Part shown: one piece after another, positions 14,794 through 23,409 of the stretch
How positions within the stretch are numbered: the stretch's first letter is position 1
How the letters are laid out: each line of letters starts with the position of its first letter
Assembly (NCBI GenBank): GCA_035306625.1
Contig: DATGNS010000259.1
Coordinates: forward strand, 1-38,245
Direction: 5' to 3'
Source of the DNA: Serpens sp035306625
GTDB lineage: Bacteria; Pseudomonadota; Gammaproteobacteria; Pseudomonadales; Pseudomonadaceae
Length of the DNA: 38,245 nt
Position numbers and translations under genes: made by a program
The notes under the pieces: generated by a model
Told to the model about the DNA's origin: nothing
The model's database searches: none
The model's input: the letters and a program-made list of their open reading frames with translations, nothing else

Positions 14794-15684
14794 CTACCTG
14801 AGCAGGTAATCCGCCACCACGCCGGCGAGGATCGCCAGGCCGGCCCAGTGGTTGTGCAGGAAGGCCTGGAAGCACACCAGCGGCTCGCGGTTGCGCGTGC
14901 GGTGAAATTCCCACAGGAAGCACAGCAGCGCCACCGCCAGGCCCAGATGGAAGTACAGGCCCAGCCCGAAGCGGCCGCCGGCCAGCAGCAGGCAGAGCAG
15001 CGACAGCAGCTGCAAGGTGAGGATGATCAGCCGGTCCGCTTCGCCGAACAGGATGGCGGTGGAGCGGATGCCGATCTTCAGGTCGTCCTCGCGATCGGCC
15101 ATGGCGTAGTAGGTGTCATAGGCCACCGTCCATACCACGTTGGCAACGAACAGCACCCAGGCCTCCGGCGGCAGGCTGCCGCGCTCGGTGGTGAAGCACA
15201 TGAGGATGCCCCAGCTGTAGGCCGCGCCGAGCACCACCTGCGGGTAGTAGGTGTAGCGCTTCATGAAGGGATACAGGGAGGCCACCGCCAGGGCGCCGAA
15301 GGACAGCCAGACGGTGGTGGCGTTGGTCAGCAGCACCAGCCCGAAGCTCAGGGCCACCAGCACGGCGAACAGCACCCAGGCCTCCTTCACCCGCACCCGC
15401 CCGGTGGCCAGGGGGCGTTCGCGGGTGCGCGCCACGTGGCCGTCGAAGTTGCGGTCGGCGAAGTCGTTGATCACGCAGCCAGCCGAGCGCATGAGCACCA
15501 CGCCCAGGGTGAAGATCACCACATGGGCCGGGCTGGGCGTGCCCTCGCCGGCGATCCACAGGGCCGCCAGGGTCGGCCAGAGCAGCAGGTAGATGCCGAT
15601 CGGCCGGTCCAGGCGCATCAGCTGGATGAAGTCCCAGGCGCGGGGATGCAGGCGATTGAAGGATTGCAGCAGCTGCGTGTACAT
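14794..15684 (-). CDS. ubiA: 4-hydroxybenzoate polyprenyltransferase UbiA
   Basis: UbiA is the inner-membrane enzyme that transfers the polyprenyl chain to 4-hydroxybenzoate, the second step of ubiquinone synthesis. The 296-residue protein has multiple transmembrane helices and both aspartate-rich prenyl-diphosphate motifs: NDFADRNFDGHVARTRERPL near residue 70 and AYDTYYAMADREDD near residue 190. The start at 15684 (MYTQLLQSF) has a GGAGG ribosome site. It lies 19 bp after ubiC on the same strand, so the two form an operon, matching their consecutive steps. The length equals that of Pseudomonas UbiA. Confidence 0.96.
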   Translation of the reverse strand: MYTQLLQSFNRLHPRAWDFIQLMRLDRPIGIYLLLWPTLAALWIAGEGTPSPAHVVIFTLGVVLMRSAGCVINDFADRNFDGHVARTRERPLATGRVRVKEAWVLFAVLVALSFGLVLLTNATTVWLSFGALAVASLYPFMKRYTYYPQVVLGAAYSWGILMCFTTERGSLPPEAWVLFVANVVWTVAYDTYYAMADREDDLKIGIRSTAILFGEADRLIILTLQLLSLLCLLLAGGRFGLGLYFHLGLAVALLCFLWEFHRTRNREPLVCFQAFLHNHWAGLAILAGVVADYLLR

Positions 15685-15703
15685 GGGTCCTCCATGGGAA
15701 TCG

Positions 15704-16252
15704 CTAGGACTTGCCGGCCTCGGCGCGCACCGCCTGCCAGTGCTCCGGCAGGAAGATCTCCGCCACCAGCACGCCGACCTTGCCGCGCTGGAAGCGCGAG
15801 CGGCGGGCCCAGAGCCCGGCTCGCGCCACCTCGGCGGGCAGCCAGTGCGCAGGATAATGGCAGACCTCGAAGGGGCTGCGCCCGAACGCCTTGTCGCTGA
15901 ACAGCAGATGGCCCAGCGGGCGGCTGCCCAGGTGCTCCAGATCCAGCTGCAGGGCCTGCAGCGCCTCGCGGCCCACCACGCTGCGGGCGAACACCCAAGG
16001 CTGGCCGCCGCGTCCGCACAGGTACACCTCGCGCACCCAGCCGACGGTACCCGGCGCCAGGCCCAGGCTCGCGCATTCATCGTCGCGCAGCGCCTGCCAT
16101 TCCTCCAGCAGCGGACGCACGGAAAAGTCGCCGCCGGCCAGCGCGGTCAGGCGCAGGGTCAGCGAGCCGGGCTCGGACAACCAGTCCCGCACGCAATCGT
16201 CCGGCGCGGGGGTCGCGGACGCGAGGGACAGCCAGCAGGGAAGATCGGACAC
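15704..16252 (-). CDS. ubiC: Chorismate lyase UbiC
   Basis: UbiC cleaves chorismate to 4-hydroxybenzoate and pyruvate, the first committed step of ubiquinone synthesis. From the GTG at 16252 the protein is 182 residues, in the family range (about 165-190). Recognisable segments are WLSEPGSLTLRL, VYLCGRGGQPWVFARSV, LGSRPLGHLLFS and a C-terminal SRFQRGKVGVLVAEIFLPEHW. No ATG is available in frame; the open frame extends to a TTG at 16327, so the start is uncertain. Immediately downstream is ubiA. The N-terminus is the least certain part. Confidence 0.88.
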   Translation of the reverse strand: MSDLPCWLSLASATPAPDDCVRDWLSEPGSLTLRLTALAGGDFSVRPLLEEWQALRDDECASLGLAPGTVGWVREVYLCGRGGQPWVFARSVVGREALQALQLDLEHLGSRPLGHLLFSDKAFGRSPFEVCHYPAHWLPAEVARAGLWARRSRFQRGKVGVLVAEIFLPEHWQAVRAEAGKS

Positions 16253-16391
16253 GATGAGATCGGAAGCAAGGAAACGAAAGGCTGGCAGTCTATCACGGGG
16301 CAGCACCCTACCAAGGGAAGGGATCAACGGCCTTGGCGAGCCGGCGCCCTTGCGCTAGGTTGCCCGCTCCTGCAATCAAGCGAGGCAGACG

Positions 16392-16559
16392 ATGAAGACC
16401 TGGCAATGCGCCGTATGCGGCCTGATCTACGACGAAGCCGAGGGCTGGCCCGAAGAGGGCATCGCGCCCGGCACGCCCTGGGAAGAGGTGCCCGAGGACT
16501 GGGCCTGCCCGGACTGCGGTGTCGGCAAGAGTGATTTCGTGATGATGGAAGTGGCCTGA
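16392..16559 (+). CDS. rubA: Rubredoxin
   Basis: Rubredoxin is a small iron electron carrier in the cytoplasm that passes electrons from rubredoxin reductase. The 55-residue protein has the two CxxC iron-ligand pairs: C6-C9 (CAVCGLIYDE) and C39-C42 (CPDCGVGK). It also has the family's aromatic core, including W4, Y13, W30 and W37. The ATG has a GAGG ribosome site. The TGA overlaps the ATG of the reductase by one base (TGATG), so the pair is translationally coupled. Many Pseudomonas carry two adjacent rubredoxin genes here; only one is seen in this window. The acceptor is not known. Confidence 0.95.
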   Translation: MKTWQCAVCGLIYDEAEGWPEEGIAPGTPWEEVPEDWACPDCGVGKSDFVMMEVA

Positions 16560-17713
16560 TGGATCGTCAGGCTCCCGTCGTGATCGTCGGCACCGGGCTG
16601 GCTGGCTACGGCCTGGCCCGGGAGTTTCGCAAGCTGGACACGCAGACGCCGCTGCTGCTGATCAGTGCCGACGATGGGCGTTCCTATTCCAAGCCGATGC
16701 TGTCGACCGCCTTCGCCAAGGGCCAGGACGCCGACGCCCTGGTGATGGCCGAAGCGGGTGCCATGGCCGAACAGCTGAACGCCGAGATCCGCACCCACAG
16801 CCGGGTGACCGCCATCGACGCCCAGACGCGGCGCCTGTGGCTGGGCAACGAGACGATCGACTACCGCGACCTGGTGCTGGCGCTGGGCGCCGAGTGCGTG
16901 CGGGTGCCGGTGGATGGCGACGCCACCGAACGCATCCTGTCGATCAACGACCTGGAGGACTACGCCCGCTTCCGCGCCGCGCTGGCCGGCAGGCAGCGGG
17001 TGCTGATCCTCGGCGCCGGGCTGATCGGCTGTGAATTCGCCAACGACCTGCGCCTGGGCGGCTTCGAGGTGGACCTGGTGGGCCTGGCCGAGCAGCCCAT
17101 GCCCGACCTGCTGCCGGCGCAGCTGGGCGACGCCCTGAGCGACGCGCTGCGGGAACTGGGCGTGAACCTGTATCTGGGCCGCACCCTGGCCAGCCTGAAC
17201 CACAGCGGCGACGGCCTGCAGGCACTGCTCTCCGATGGTACCCGCCTGGAGTGCGATCTGGTGCTGTCGGCCGTCGGCCTGCGCCCGCGTACCGCGCTGG
17301 CCGCCACGGCCGGCCTGGCCACCGGGCGCGGCATCCGGGTCGACCGGCAGCTGCGCACCTCCGCCGAGCACATCTATGCCCTGGGCGACTGCGCCGAGGT
17401 GGACGGCCTCAACCTGCTCTACGTGATGCCCCTGATGGCCTGCGCCCGCGCCCTGGCCAGGACCCTGGCCGGCGAGCCCGGTGAGGTGCGCTACGGCCCC
17501 ATGCCGGTGATGGTGAAGACCCCCGCCTGCCCGCTGGTGGTGGCCGTGCCGCCGCCAGGGCGCAGCGGCACTTGGGAGGTCAGTGGCGAGGGTCGGGACT
17601 GGCAGGCGCTGTGTCACGATGCCGCGGGCAACCTGCTGGGCTACGGCCTGAGCGGCCAGGCCGTGCAGGGCCGTCTGGCGCTGAATCGGCAGCTGTCACC
17701 CCTGCTGGACTGA
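16559..17713 (+). CDS. Rubredoxin reductase (NAD(P)H:rubredoxin oxidoreductase)
   Basis: This is a 384-residue FAD-dependent reductase of the pyridine-nucleotide-disulfide family that reduces rubredoxin. It has the N-terminal FAD-binding motif VIVGTGLAGYGLAREF, a second Rossmann motif for NAD(P)H near residue 148 (VLILGAGLIGCEFA), and the second FAD-binding motif IYALGDCAE near residue 280. It is directly coupled to rubredoxin by overlapping stop and start codons, which supports the assignment. Family knowledge gives rubredoxin reductases a role in alkane hydroxylase electron transfer or oxidative-stress relief; the actual partner here is unknown. Confidence 0.92.
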   Translation: MDRQAPVVIVGTGLAGYGLAREFRKLDTQTPLLLISADDGRSYSKPMLSTAFAKGQDADALVMAEAGAMAEQLNAEIRTHSRVTAIDAQTRRLWLGNETIDYRDLVLALGAECVRVPVDGDATERILSINDLEDYARFRAALAGRQRVLILGAGLIGCEFANDLRLGGFEVDLVGLAEQPMPDLLPAQLGDALSDALRELGVNLYLGRTLASLNHSGDGLQALLSDGTRLECDLVLSAVGLRPRTALAATAGLATGRGIRVDRQLRTSAEHIYALGDCAEVDGLNLLYVMPLMACARALARTLAGEPGEVRYGPMPVMVKTPACPLVVAVPPPGRSGTWEVSGEGRDWQALCHDAAGNLLGYGLSGQAVQGRLALNRQLSPLLD

Positions 17714-17739
17714 CATTCCGTCGGAACTGAGGCCTGGTT

Positions 17740-17759
17740 GACGGGCCGAAAGGCCCGTC
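17740..17759 (+). terminator. Tetraloop hairpin after rubredoxin reductase
   Basis: GACGGGCC-GAAA-GGCCCGTC is a perfect 8-bp stem closed by a GNRA-type GAAA loop, 26 bp after the reductase stop. No T-run follows, so it is probably a 3'-end stabiliser or weak terminator. Confidence 0.55.
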
Positions 17760-17903
17760 GGGACTGGCGTGGCCGCTGGGCGCATGCCATCCTCGAATCG
17801 ACTGCCGCGGGCTGAACCGGTGGCAGGCAGCCGCGCCGCTGCGGCCGCCGATCCGGGGGTTCCGCTGCAATGGGGGCTGTTCTGCCAGAGCAGCACGACA
17901 CAC

Positions 17904-17918
17904 AACAAGAACAACAAT
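17904..17918 (+). promoter_or_regulatory. Five A-R-N repeats in the HU leader (Hfq/Crc-type motif)
   Basis: The leader reads AACAAGAACAACAAT, five consecutive ARN triplets, centred about 30 nt upstream of the HU start codon. It contains perfect AANAANAA motifs of the sort bound by Hfq with Crc in Pseudomonas. Binding is inferred, not shown. Confidence 0.5.
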
Positions 17919-17940
17919 GAAACCGTCGAAGAGGCATCTT

Positions 17941-18213
17941 ATGCGTAAACCGGAACTCGCCGCCGCCATCGCGGAAAAGGCCGACCTCAGTCGCGAGCAG
18001 GCCAATCGTGTGCTCAATGCCGTCCTGCAGGAAATCACCGATGCGCTGAACCGCAAGGAAAGCGTCACTCTGGTCGGCTTCGGCACCTTCGTGCAACGTC
18101 ACCGGGGGGCGCGCACCGGCAAGAACCCGCAGACCGGTGAACCCGTGAAGATCAAGGCCAGCAACACCGTGGCCTTCAAGCCCGGCAAGTCGCTGCGCGA
18201 CGCCATCAACTGA
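17941..18213 (+). CDS. hupA: Histone-like DNA-binding protein HU
   Basis: HU is a small nucleoid protein that bends DNA as a dimer. The 90-residue product is typical: MRKPELAAAIAEKADLS at the N-terminus, the conserved VTLVGFGTF core, the DNA-binding arm RGARTGKNPQTGE and the end VAFKPGKSLRDAIN. It is nearly identical in pattern to the Pseudomonas HupA product. The start at 17941 is chosen because it gives the exact family length and has an AAGAGG ribosome site; an upstream in-frame ATG at 17917 overlaps the A-rich leader. A strong terminator follows. Confidence 0.96.
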   Translation: MRKPELAAAIAEKADLSREQANRVLNAVLQEITDALNRKESVTLVGFGTFVQRHRGARTGKNPQTGEPVKIKASNTVAFKPGKSLRDAIN

Positions 18214-18220
18214 TCACCCG

Positions 18221-18254
18221 AAAGGCCCCCGGACCCCGACGGGGGCCTTTTTAC
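18221..18254 (+). terminator. Intrinsic terminator of HU
   Basis: A perfect 10-bp stem, AAAGGCCCCC/GGGGGCCTTT with a 10-nt loop, is followed by a short T-run (CTTTTTAC). This is a convincing Rho-independent terminator 7 bp after the HU stop. Confidence 0.9.
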
Positions 18255-18297
18255 ACGTTTCTACACAAGTTCGGCTGTAAGCAGCGGATTTGGCCGC

Positions 18298-18303
18298 TAG
18301 AAT
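18298..18303 (+). promoter_or_regulatory. Likely -10 of the SCP2-domain gene
   Basis: TAGAAT lies 38 bp before the start codon at 18342. The -35 region is weak (CTGTAA at 17 bp). Taken with the terminator upstream, it indicates this gene is transcribed separately from HU. Confidence 0.5.
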
Positions 18304-18341
18304 CGCGCGCCTGACAACAATCACCCCGCCAAGAGGCAGCG

Positions 18342-18731
18342 ATGAAATTCCGTTTTCTCCTGTGGATGCTGGGCCGCCTGATGAGCAAGGCCAGCCGCAC
18401 CAATCCCGAATTCCAGCAGCAACTGGCCGACAAGGACCTGGTGTTCCAGCTGCACACCCTGGACGGCAAGGTGGCGCGCCACTTCATCGTGCGCAACCAG
18501 CGCATCACCAGCAGGCGCGGCCCCGCCGAGCAGCCGGCCTTCGCCCTGGGCTTCCGCGATGCCGCCTACGGCTATGCCACCTTCACCGCCAAGAACAAGC
18601 AGCTGGCCTTCATGAAGGGCATCCAGGACAAGGACATCCAGATCCAGGGCAACCCCATGCTGGTCATGTGGTTCCAGGGCCTGACCAAGTACCTCAAGCC
18701 CAAAAGGAAGAAGGCCGCCCAGGCGGCGTGA
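18342..18731 (+). CDS. SCP2 sterol-binding-domain protein
   Basis: This is a 129-residue soluble protein resembling the SCP2 (sterol carrier protein 2) lipid-binding fold. Visible features are an N-terminal hydrophobic amphipathic stretch (FRFLLWMLGRLMSK), then VFQLHTLDGKVARHFIV, PAFALGFRDAAYGYATFTA, and a C-terminal region FMKGIQDKDIQIQGNPML typical of the fold. The tail is strongly basic (KPKRKKAAQ). A ribosome site, AAGAGG, precedes the ATG. In Pseudomonas such a gene is commonly found next to HU. Its physiological ligand is unknown; lipid or ubiquinone-like binding is a guess. Confidence 0.75.
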   Translation: MKFRFLLWMLGRLMSKASRTNPEFQQQLADKDLVFQLHTLDGKVARHFIVRNQRITSRRGPAEQPAFALGFRDAAYGYATFTAKNKQLAFMKGIQDKDIQIQGNPMLVMWFQGLTKYLKPKRKKAAQAA

Positions 18732-18739
18732 CGCCCACG

Positions 18740-18763
18740 GCGGCCGGCAGCCTGAGCGGCCGC
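18740..18763. terminator. Weak bidirectional hairpin between convergent genes
   Basis: GCGGCC and GGCCGC are separated by 12 nt between the SCP2-domain gene and the HDOD gene, which converge. There is no T-run. It may act as a weak terminator for both. Confidence 0.35.
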
Positions 18764-18764
18764 G

Positions 18765-20204
18765 CTATTCCTGCTCCGGGTCGTGCGGCCCGGTCGCGCG
18801 CGACCCCTGGAACTGACTGGCCATGTCGCGCAGCGCCGCCTCGGCGCGCAGCACCTTCTGCAAGGCCTCCTCGGCCTGCTCGGCGGTGAGCCCCAGCCGC
18901 TGGTAGAGCGATTCGGGCACCGGCTGGCGCATGCCGTCACCGATGCCCACGCCGCGCAACAGGTTGACCGCCAGGTACACCAGATTGGGGTAGGCGCTGT
19001 GCGGCCCGGCGTAGTCCGGGTCGTTCTGGAAGCGCAGTGCGGTATAGATCTCCTCCTGCATCTCCCAGTTGCGCATCATCCAGCTGCCGATCTGCTCGCG
19101 GGTGATGCCCAGCAGGTACTGTTCGATGTGCCCGTGCCACAGGTGCGGGTTGGTTTCCAGGTGCTGGCAGATCAGGTCGAAGTGCGGCGGGAAGATGTGC
19201 GCCAGCAGCAGATAGCCGAAGTTGTGCAGCAGGCCGCCCAGGTAGGCCAGGCCGGTTTCCGGGCGCTGGGCCGGCGGAATCATCCGGGTCAGGCCCTCGA
19301 TCAGCGCGGCGGTGTAGATCGCCTGCTGCCAGTAGGGGGTGTTCTGCTGGTTCGGATCGCTGAGCTGGCTCAGGTGTCGGCCCAGAGCCAGGCCCAGGGC
19401 CAGGTTGATCACCAGGTCGAAACCCAGCACGCGGATGATCGCCTCTTCCACCGAGCGGATCTTGCCGGGCGCGGCATACAGCGGCGAACTGGCCCAGCGC
19501 ATCACCTGGGCGGCCAGCGCCGGATCGGTCTCCACCACCGCGGTCACGTCGTCGATGGTGGCGTTGGGGTTGGCGCGCAGCTTGATGATGCGCTGGGCGG
19601 TGCGGGTCAGCGGCGGAATTTCCACGGTCTCGTCGAGGCGCTGCTGGATGCGCCGCGCCGTGAAGGTCTTCACCGCATGGTCGATCTCGCTGCTGTCGTC
19701 ACCTGGCCGGTTGAGGTTGGGCTGGATATTGCCCAGGGGCTCGCCGAAACGCCCCGGGCGGGCCTTGGCCAGCAGCATCTGGAAGTGCTCGCGGCCGATC
19801 TCCAGCAGCAGCCCCGGCGTGCCGGACTCGATCAGCAGTACCGGCTGCTCCAGCAGGCGCTCGTCGTAATAGCAGGGCGAGCTGGTGATCGCCGGCAGCG
19901 CCGGCAGGCAGCCCAGGCCATGACGGTCCAGCATGCGGCGCAGGCGTTCGGCCCGCACCGGACCGAGGGTACGGCCACTGAAGCTGGCCAGACGCTTGAG
20001 ATCGAGCAGCTGATTGCGTGGATAGAGCACCAGGGCAGCGCCCAGGGCATCCTCGAGCAGCACCGCCTGGATGCGCTGCGCCGGCGGCAGCCCGGGCTCG
20101 TCGGCCCGGGTGCGTAACGGCACCACCAGCCGCCGCAGCAGTTGCTGGATAAGCAACGGAGCAGTCAGGGTCGATGTGGTGGAGGTCATGGTGCACGGAT
20201 TCAT
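18765..20204 (-). CDS. HDOD-domain protein with N-terminal YbaK-like domain
   Basis: This is a 479-residue cytoplasmic protein from the ATG at 20204 (MNPCTMTSTTS); 20189 is an alternative start. The N-terminal 170 residues resemble the YbaK/aminoacyl-tRNA-deacylase-like domain (LVLYPRNQLLDLKRLASFSGRTL, CYYDERLLEQPVLLIESG). The C-terminal half is an HDOD domain (about 195-400): ARRIQQRLDETVEIPPLTRTAQ, VVETDPALAAQVMRWAS, VEEAIIRVLGFDLVINLALG and YLGGLLHNFGYLLLAHIFP. HDOD proteins are usually non-catalytic signalling relatives of HD domains. This fusion is a known arrangement in Pseudomonas beside recG. Its role is not established. Confidence 0.78.
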   Translation of the reverse strand: MNPCTMTSTTSTLTAPLLIQQLLRRLVVPLRTRADEPGLPPAQRIQAVLLEDALGAALVLYPRNQLLDLKRLASFSGRTLGPVRAERLRRMLDRHGLGCLPALPAITSSPCYYDERLLEQPVLLIESGTPGLLLEIGREHFQMLLAKARPGRFGEPLGNIQPNLNRPGDDSSEIDHAVKTFTARRIQQRLDETVEIPPLTRTAQRIIKLRANPNATIDDVTAVVETDPALAAQVMRWASSPLYAAPGKIRSVEEAIIRVLGFDLVINLALGLALGRHLSQLSDPNQQNTPYWQQAIYTAALIEGLTRMIPPAQRPETGLAYLGGLLHNFGYLLLAHIFPPHFDLICQHLETNPHLWHGHIEQYLLGITREQIGSWMMRNWEMQEEIYTALRFQNDPDYAGPHSAYPNLVYLAVNLLRGVGIGDGMRQPVPESLYQRLGLTAEQAEEALQKVLRAEAALRDMASQFQGSRATGPHDPEQE

Positions 20205-20283
20205 TACTACATCCCGTTCCCGAGTGGGCGTTTGCAATGCTTATCGGCCGCGTTGCGGTTTTTCACAGTCCCGCCAGACCCGC

Positions 20284-22359
20284 TCATACCTGGCCATATT
20301 GCTGGCCGTGGCGCAGCCAGCGCTCCAGCAGCGGTGCCACGTGGCCCGGCCAGCGCTCCAGCAGCGTCAGGGCGGCCTCACGAACGGCCGGCAGCAGGTC
20401 GGCATCGCGCATCAGGTCGGCCACCTTGAATTGCAGCAGGCCGGTCTGCCGGGTGCCGAGCATCTCGCCCGGCCCGCGCAGCTCCAGATCCTTCTCGGCG
20501 ATCAGGAAGCCGTCGGTGGTCTCGCGCATGATCGCCAGCCGCTCGCGACCCAGCTGCGACAGCGGCGCATGATAAAGCAGCACGCAGTGACTGACCGCAC
20601 TGCCGCGACCGACGCGACCGCGCAGCTGATGCAGCTGGGCCAGGCCGAGGCGCTCCGGGTTCTCGATGATCATCAGGCTGGCATTGGGCACGTCCACCCC
20701 CACCTCGATCACCGTGGTGGCCACCAGCAGCTGCAGCGCGCCGGCCTTGAACGCCTCCATCACCGCCGCCTTCTCGGCCGGTTTCATGCGGCCATGGATC
20801 AGCCCGACCCGCAGCTCGCCGAGGGCGGCGGACAGCTCCTCGTAAGTGGTCTGCGCGGCCTGGCAGGTGAGTTCCTCGGACTCCTCGATCAGCGTACACA
20901 CCCAGTAGGCCTGGCGGCCTTCCAGACAGGCGGCGCGAACCCGCTCGATGACTTCCGGGCGGCGGCTGTCGGCGATGGCCAGGGTGTTCACCGGCGTGCG
21001 CCCGGGGGGCAGCTCGTCAAGGATCGAGGTGTCCAGGTCAGCGTAGGCGCTCATCGCCAGGGTGCGCGGGATGGGCGTGGCGGTCATGATCAGCTGGTGC
21101 GGGCAGAGCCGCCCGTCGACACCCTTTTGGCGCAGCGCCAGGCGCTGCTGCACGCCGAAGCGGTGCTGCTCGTCGATGATCACCAGCGCCAGGCGGGCGA
21201 AGCGCACCTCGTCCTGGAACAGCGCATGGGTGCCGACCACCATCGGACAGCCGCCGGCGATGCGTTCCAGCGCAGCGGTGCGCGCCTTGCCCTTGAGCTT
21301 GCCGGCCAGCCAGGCCACCTCGATGCCCAGCGGCGCGAACCAGCGGCTGAAATTGAGGAAGTGCTGCTCGGCGAGGATTTCCGTGGGTGCCATCAGCGCC
21401 ACCTGGTAGCCGGCCTCCAGCGCCTGCAGGGCCGCCAGCGCGGCCACCACCGTCTTGCCCGCGCCCACATCGCCCTGCACCAGGCGCAGCATGGGCTCGG
21501 GGCGGGCCAGGTCATAGGCGATCTCGGCGCCGACGCGGCGCTGGGCGCCGGTGGGCGCGAAGCCCAGGCCGGCGAGGAATTGCCCCGGCAGGCGCGTGGC
21601 CGGCGGCAGCGCCGGCGCCTGCTGGGCGCGGATGGTTTCCCGCAGGCGCTGCAGGGACAGCTGGTGGGTGAGCAGTTCCTCGAAGGCCAGGCGCCGCTGC
21701 GCCCAGTGACGCCCCTCGGCCAGCTCCTGCAGGTCGGCATCCGGCGGCGGGCGATGCAGGAAGCGGATCGCCTCGGCCAGGGGGCCGAGCCGGTAGTGCT
21801 CGGCCAGCTCCAGGGGCAGCCAGTCGGGCAGGCTGTGCGGACCGAGGCGCGCCAGCGCCTGCTGGCTGAGGGTGCGCAGGCGCTGCTGGGTGAGCCCTTC
21901 GGTGGTGGGATAGATGGGAGTGAGGGTCTGCTCCACCGGCGCCGGCTCGGCACCGCTCATGGCACGGTATTCGGGGTGGTAGATCTCCAGGCCGGTGGCG
22001 CCGGGACGCACCTCGCCGTAGCAGCGCAGCGCGGTGCCGCGCTTGAGGCCGTCCTTCTGCGCCTGGCTGAAATGGAAGAAGCGCAGGCTCAGGGTGCCGC
22101 TGCCGTCCTGCAGACGCACCAGCAGGCTGCGGCGACGTCCCATGACCACGTCGGCGCCGGCCACCACGCCTTCCACGACGGCATCCTGTCCCGGACGCAG
22201 CGCGCCGATGGGCGTGACCCGGGTGCGGTCCTGATAGCGCAGCGGCAGGTGGAAGAGCACATCCTGCAGGGTTTCCAGGCCGACCCGGGCAAGCTTCTCC
22301 GCCAGGGCCGCGCCCACCCCCTTGAGCGCGGTGACCGGTACCTGCGCCAGTTCGCTCAT
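20284..22359 (-). CDS. recG: ATP-dependent DNA helicase RecG
   Basis: RecG remodels stalled replication forks and branch-migrates Holliday junctions. The 691-residue product equals the usual length. It has an N-terminal wedge/OB domain, then the helicase core with Walker A (GDVGAGKTVV), the DEQH Walker B (VIIDEQHRFGVQQR), motif III (MTATPIPRTLA), and the C-terminal motifs VATTVIEVGVDVPNAS and LHQLRGRVGRG. Its ATG overlaps the oxyR stop by 4 bp (ATGA), so it is translated from the oxyR transcript. The oxyR-recG pairing is a known Pseudomonas arrangement that links an oxidative stress regulator to DNA repair. Confidence 0.97.
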   Translation of the reverse strand: MSELAQVPVTALKGVGAALAEKLARVGLETLQDVLFHLPLRYQDRTRVTPIGALRPGQDAVVEGVVAGADVVMGRRRSLLVRLQDGSGTLSLRFFHFSQAQKDGLKRGTALRCYGEVRPGATGLEIYHPEYRAMSGAEPAPVEQTLTPIYPTTEGLTQQRLRTLSQQALARLGPHSLPDWLPLELAEHYRLGPLAEAIRFLHRPPPDADLQELAEGRHWAQRRLAFEELLTHQLSLQRLRETIRAQQAPALPPATRLPGQFLAGLGFAPTGAQRRVGAEIAYDLARPEPMLRLVQGDVGAGKTVVAALAALQALEAGYQVALMAPTEILAEQHFLNFSRWFAPLGIEVAWLAGKLKGKARTAALERIAGGCPMVVGTHALFQDEVRFARLALVIIDEQHRFGVQQRLALRQKGVDGRLCPHQLIMTATPIPRTLAMSAYADLDTSILDELPPGRTPVNTLAIADSRRPEVIERVRAACLEGRQAYWVCTLIEESEELTCQAAQTTYEELSAALGELRVGLIHGRMKPAEKAAVMEAFKAGALQLLVATTVIEVGVDVPNASLMIIENPERLGLAQLHQLRGRVGRGSAVSHCVLLYHAPLSQLGRERLAIMRETTDGFLIAEKDLELRGPGEMLGTRQTGLLQFKVADLMRDADLLPAVREAALTLLERWPGHVAPLLERWLRHGQQYGQV

Positions 22360-23288
22360 GCCGGCTCGGCGGTTCCCTGCGCTTGCGGCCGCGCCACCGA
22401 GCAGAGGCGGATGGAGTCGGCCAGCACCTCGATGGCCTTGGGCCGCGGGAAGCTGGCGCGCCAGGCGATGGCCACGGTGCGATAGGGCACCGGTGGCGTC
22501 ATCGGGCGGATCTCCAGCACGCCCGGCGCGTAGTGGTGGCTCTCCACTGCGGAGAACGGCAGCACCGAGACGCCCAGACCCGAGGCGACCATGTGGCGGA
22601 TGGTTTCCAGCGAGCTGGATTCCACGGTGGTGTGGCTGGCCGAATCACCCTTGCGGGTCGCCGGACAGGCTTCCAGCACCTGGTCGCGGAAGCAGTGCCC
22701 CTCGCCCAGCAACAGCAGGCTCTTGTCATTGAGGTCGCTGGCGTCGATGGTGGCGCGTGCGGTCCAGGGGTGGTCGGCCGGCATCAGCACGTAGAAGGGT
22801 TCGTCGTACAACGGCTTGGTCAGCACATCGGCTTCCTGGAACGGCAGCGCGATGATGATGGCGTCCAGCTCCCCGGTGCGCAGCTTGTCGCGCAGCACGT
22901 GGGTGAAGTTTTCCTCGATGTACAGCGGCATTTCCGGGGCGACCCGGTGCAGCTGGGGAATCAGGTGGGGGAAGAGGTAAGGGCCGACGGTGTAGATGGC
23001 GCCCACCTTGAGCGGCGCGGCCAGCTGGTTCTTGCCCGCCTGGGCCAGCTCGCGGATGCCCTGGGCCTGTTCCAGCACCTTCTGGGCCTGGGCGACGATG
23101 GACTCGCCCACCGGGGTCAGGCGCACGGCGCTCTTGCTGCGCTCGAAGATCAGCACACCGAGCTCATCCTCGAGCTTCTTGACCCCGACCGACAGGGTCG
23201 GCTGACTGACATGGCAGCGTTCGGCGGCGCGGCCGAAATGCTGCTCCTGGGCAAGGGTGACGATGTAGCGCAGTTCAGTGAGCGTCAT
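22356..23288 (-). CDS. oxyR: Hydrogen-peroxide sensing regulator OxyR
   Basis: OxyR is a LysR-type activator of peroxide defence. The 310-residue protein has an N-terminal winged helix-turn-helix (EQHFGRAAERCHVSQPTLS). Its redox cysteines C199 and C208 (GEGHCFRDQVLEACPA) are exactly at the positions used for disulfide sensing. The start at 23288 (MTLTELRYIV) gives the family length; an in-frame ATG at 23315 is upstream of a GGAAT element and is rejected. recG overlaps its end by 4 bp. A promoter lies immediately upstream. Confidence 0.97.
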   Translation of the reverse strand: MTLTELRYIVTLAQEQHFGRAAERCHVSQPTLSVGVKKLEDELGVLIFERSKSAVRLTPVGESIVAQAQKVLEQAQGIRELAQAGKNQLAAPLKVGAIYTVGPYLFPHLIPQLHRVAPEMPLYIEENFTHVLRDKLRTGELDAIIIALPFQEADVLTKPLYDEPFYVLMPADHPWTARATIDASDLNDKSLLLLGEGHCFRDQVLEACPATRKGDSASHTTVESSSLETIRHMVASGLGVSVLPFSAVESHHYAPGVLEIRPMTPPVPYRTVAIAWRASFPRPKAIEVLADSIRLCSVARPQAQGTAEPA

Positions 23289-23314
23289 AGCAGGATTCCA
23301 TTGGACTGGCCGCA

Positions 23315-23343
23315 AGCATAGCGAGTGTCTTGCATGGAACCAA
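23315..23343 (-). promoter_or_regulatory. Predicted sigma-70 promoter of oxyR
   Basis: On the minus strand TTGGTT (23338-23343) and TATGCT (23315-23320) are separated by 17 bp. This is a reasonable match to -35 and -10 elements and sits 27 bp upstream of the oxyR start. Confidence 0.55.
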
Positions 23344-23409
23344 GAGAGCCACGGACGGCTGGTTGACGTCGCTCAAGGGAAAGTGTCGGCGGGCTGACGC
23401 AATGCTCCG

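Noticed and set aside
20071..22485. 804-codon open frame antisense to recG and oxyR
   Set aside because: The opposite strand encodes intact RecG and OxyR with all motifs; the frame is a high-GC artefact.
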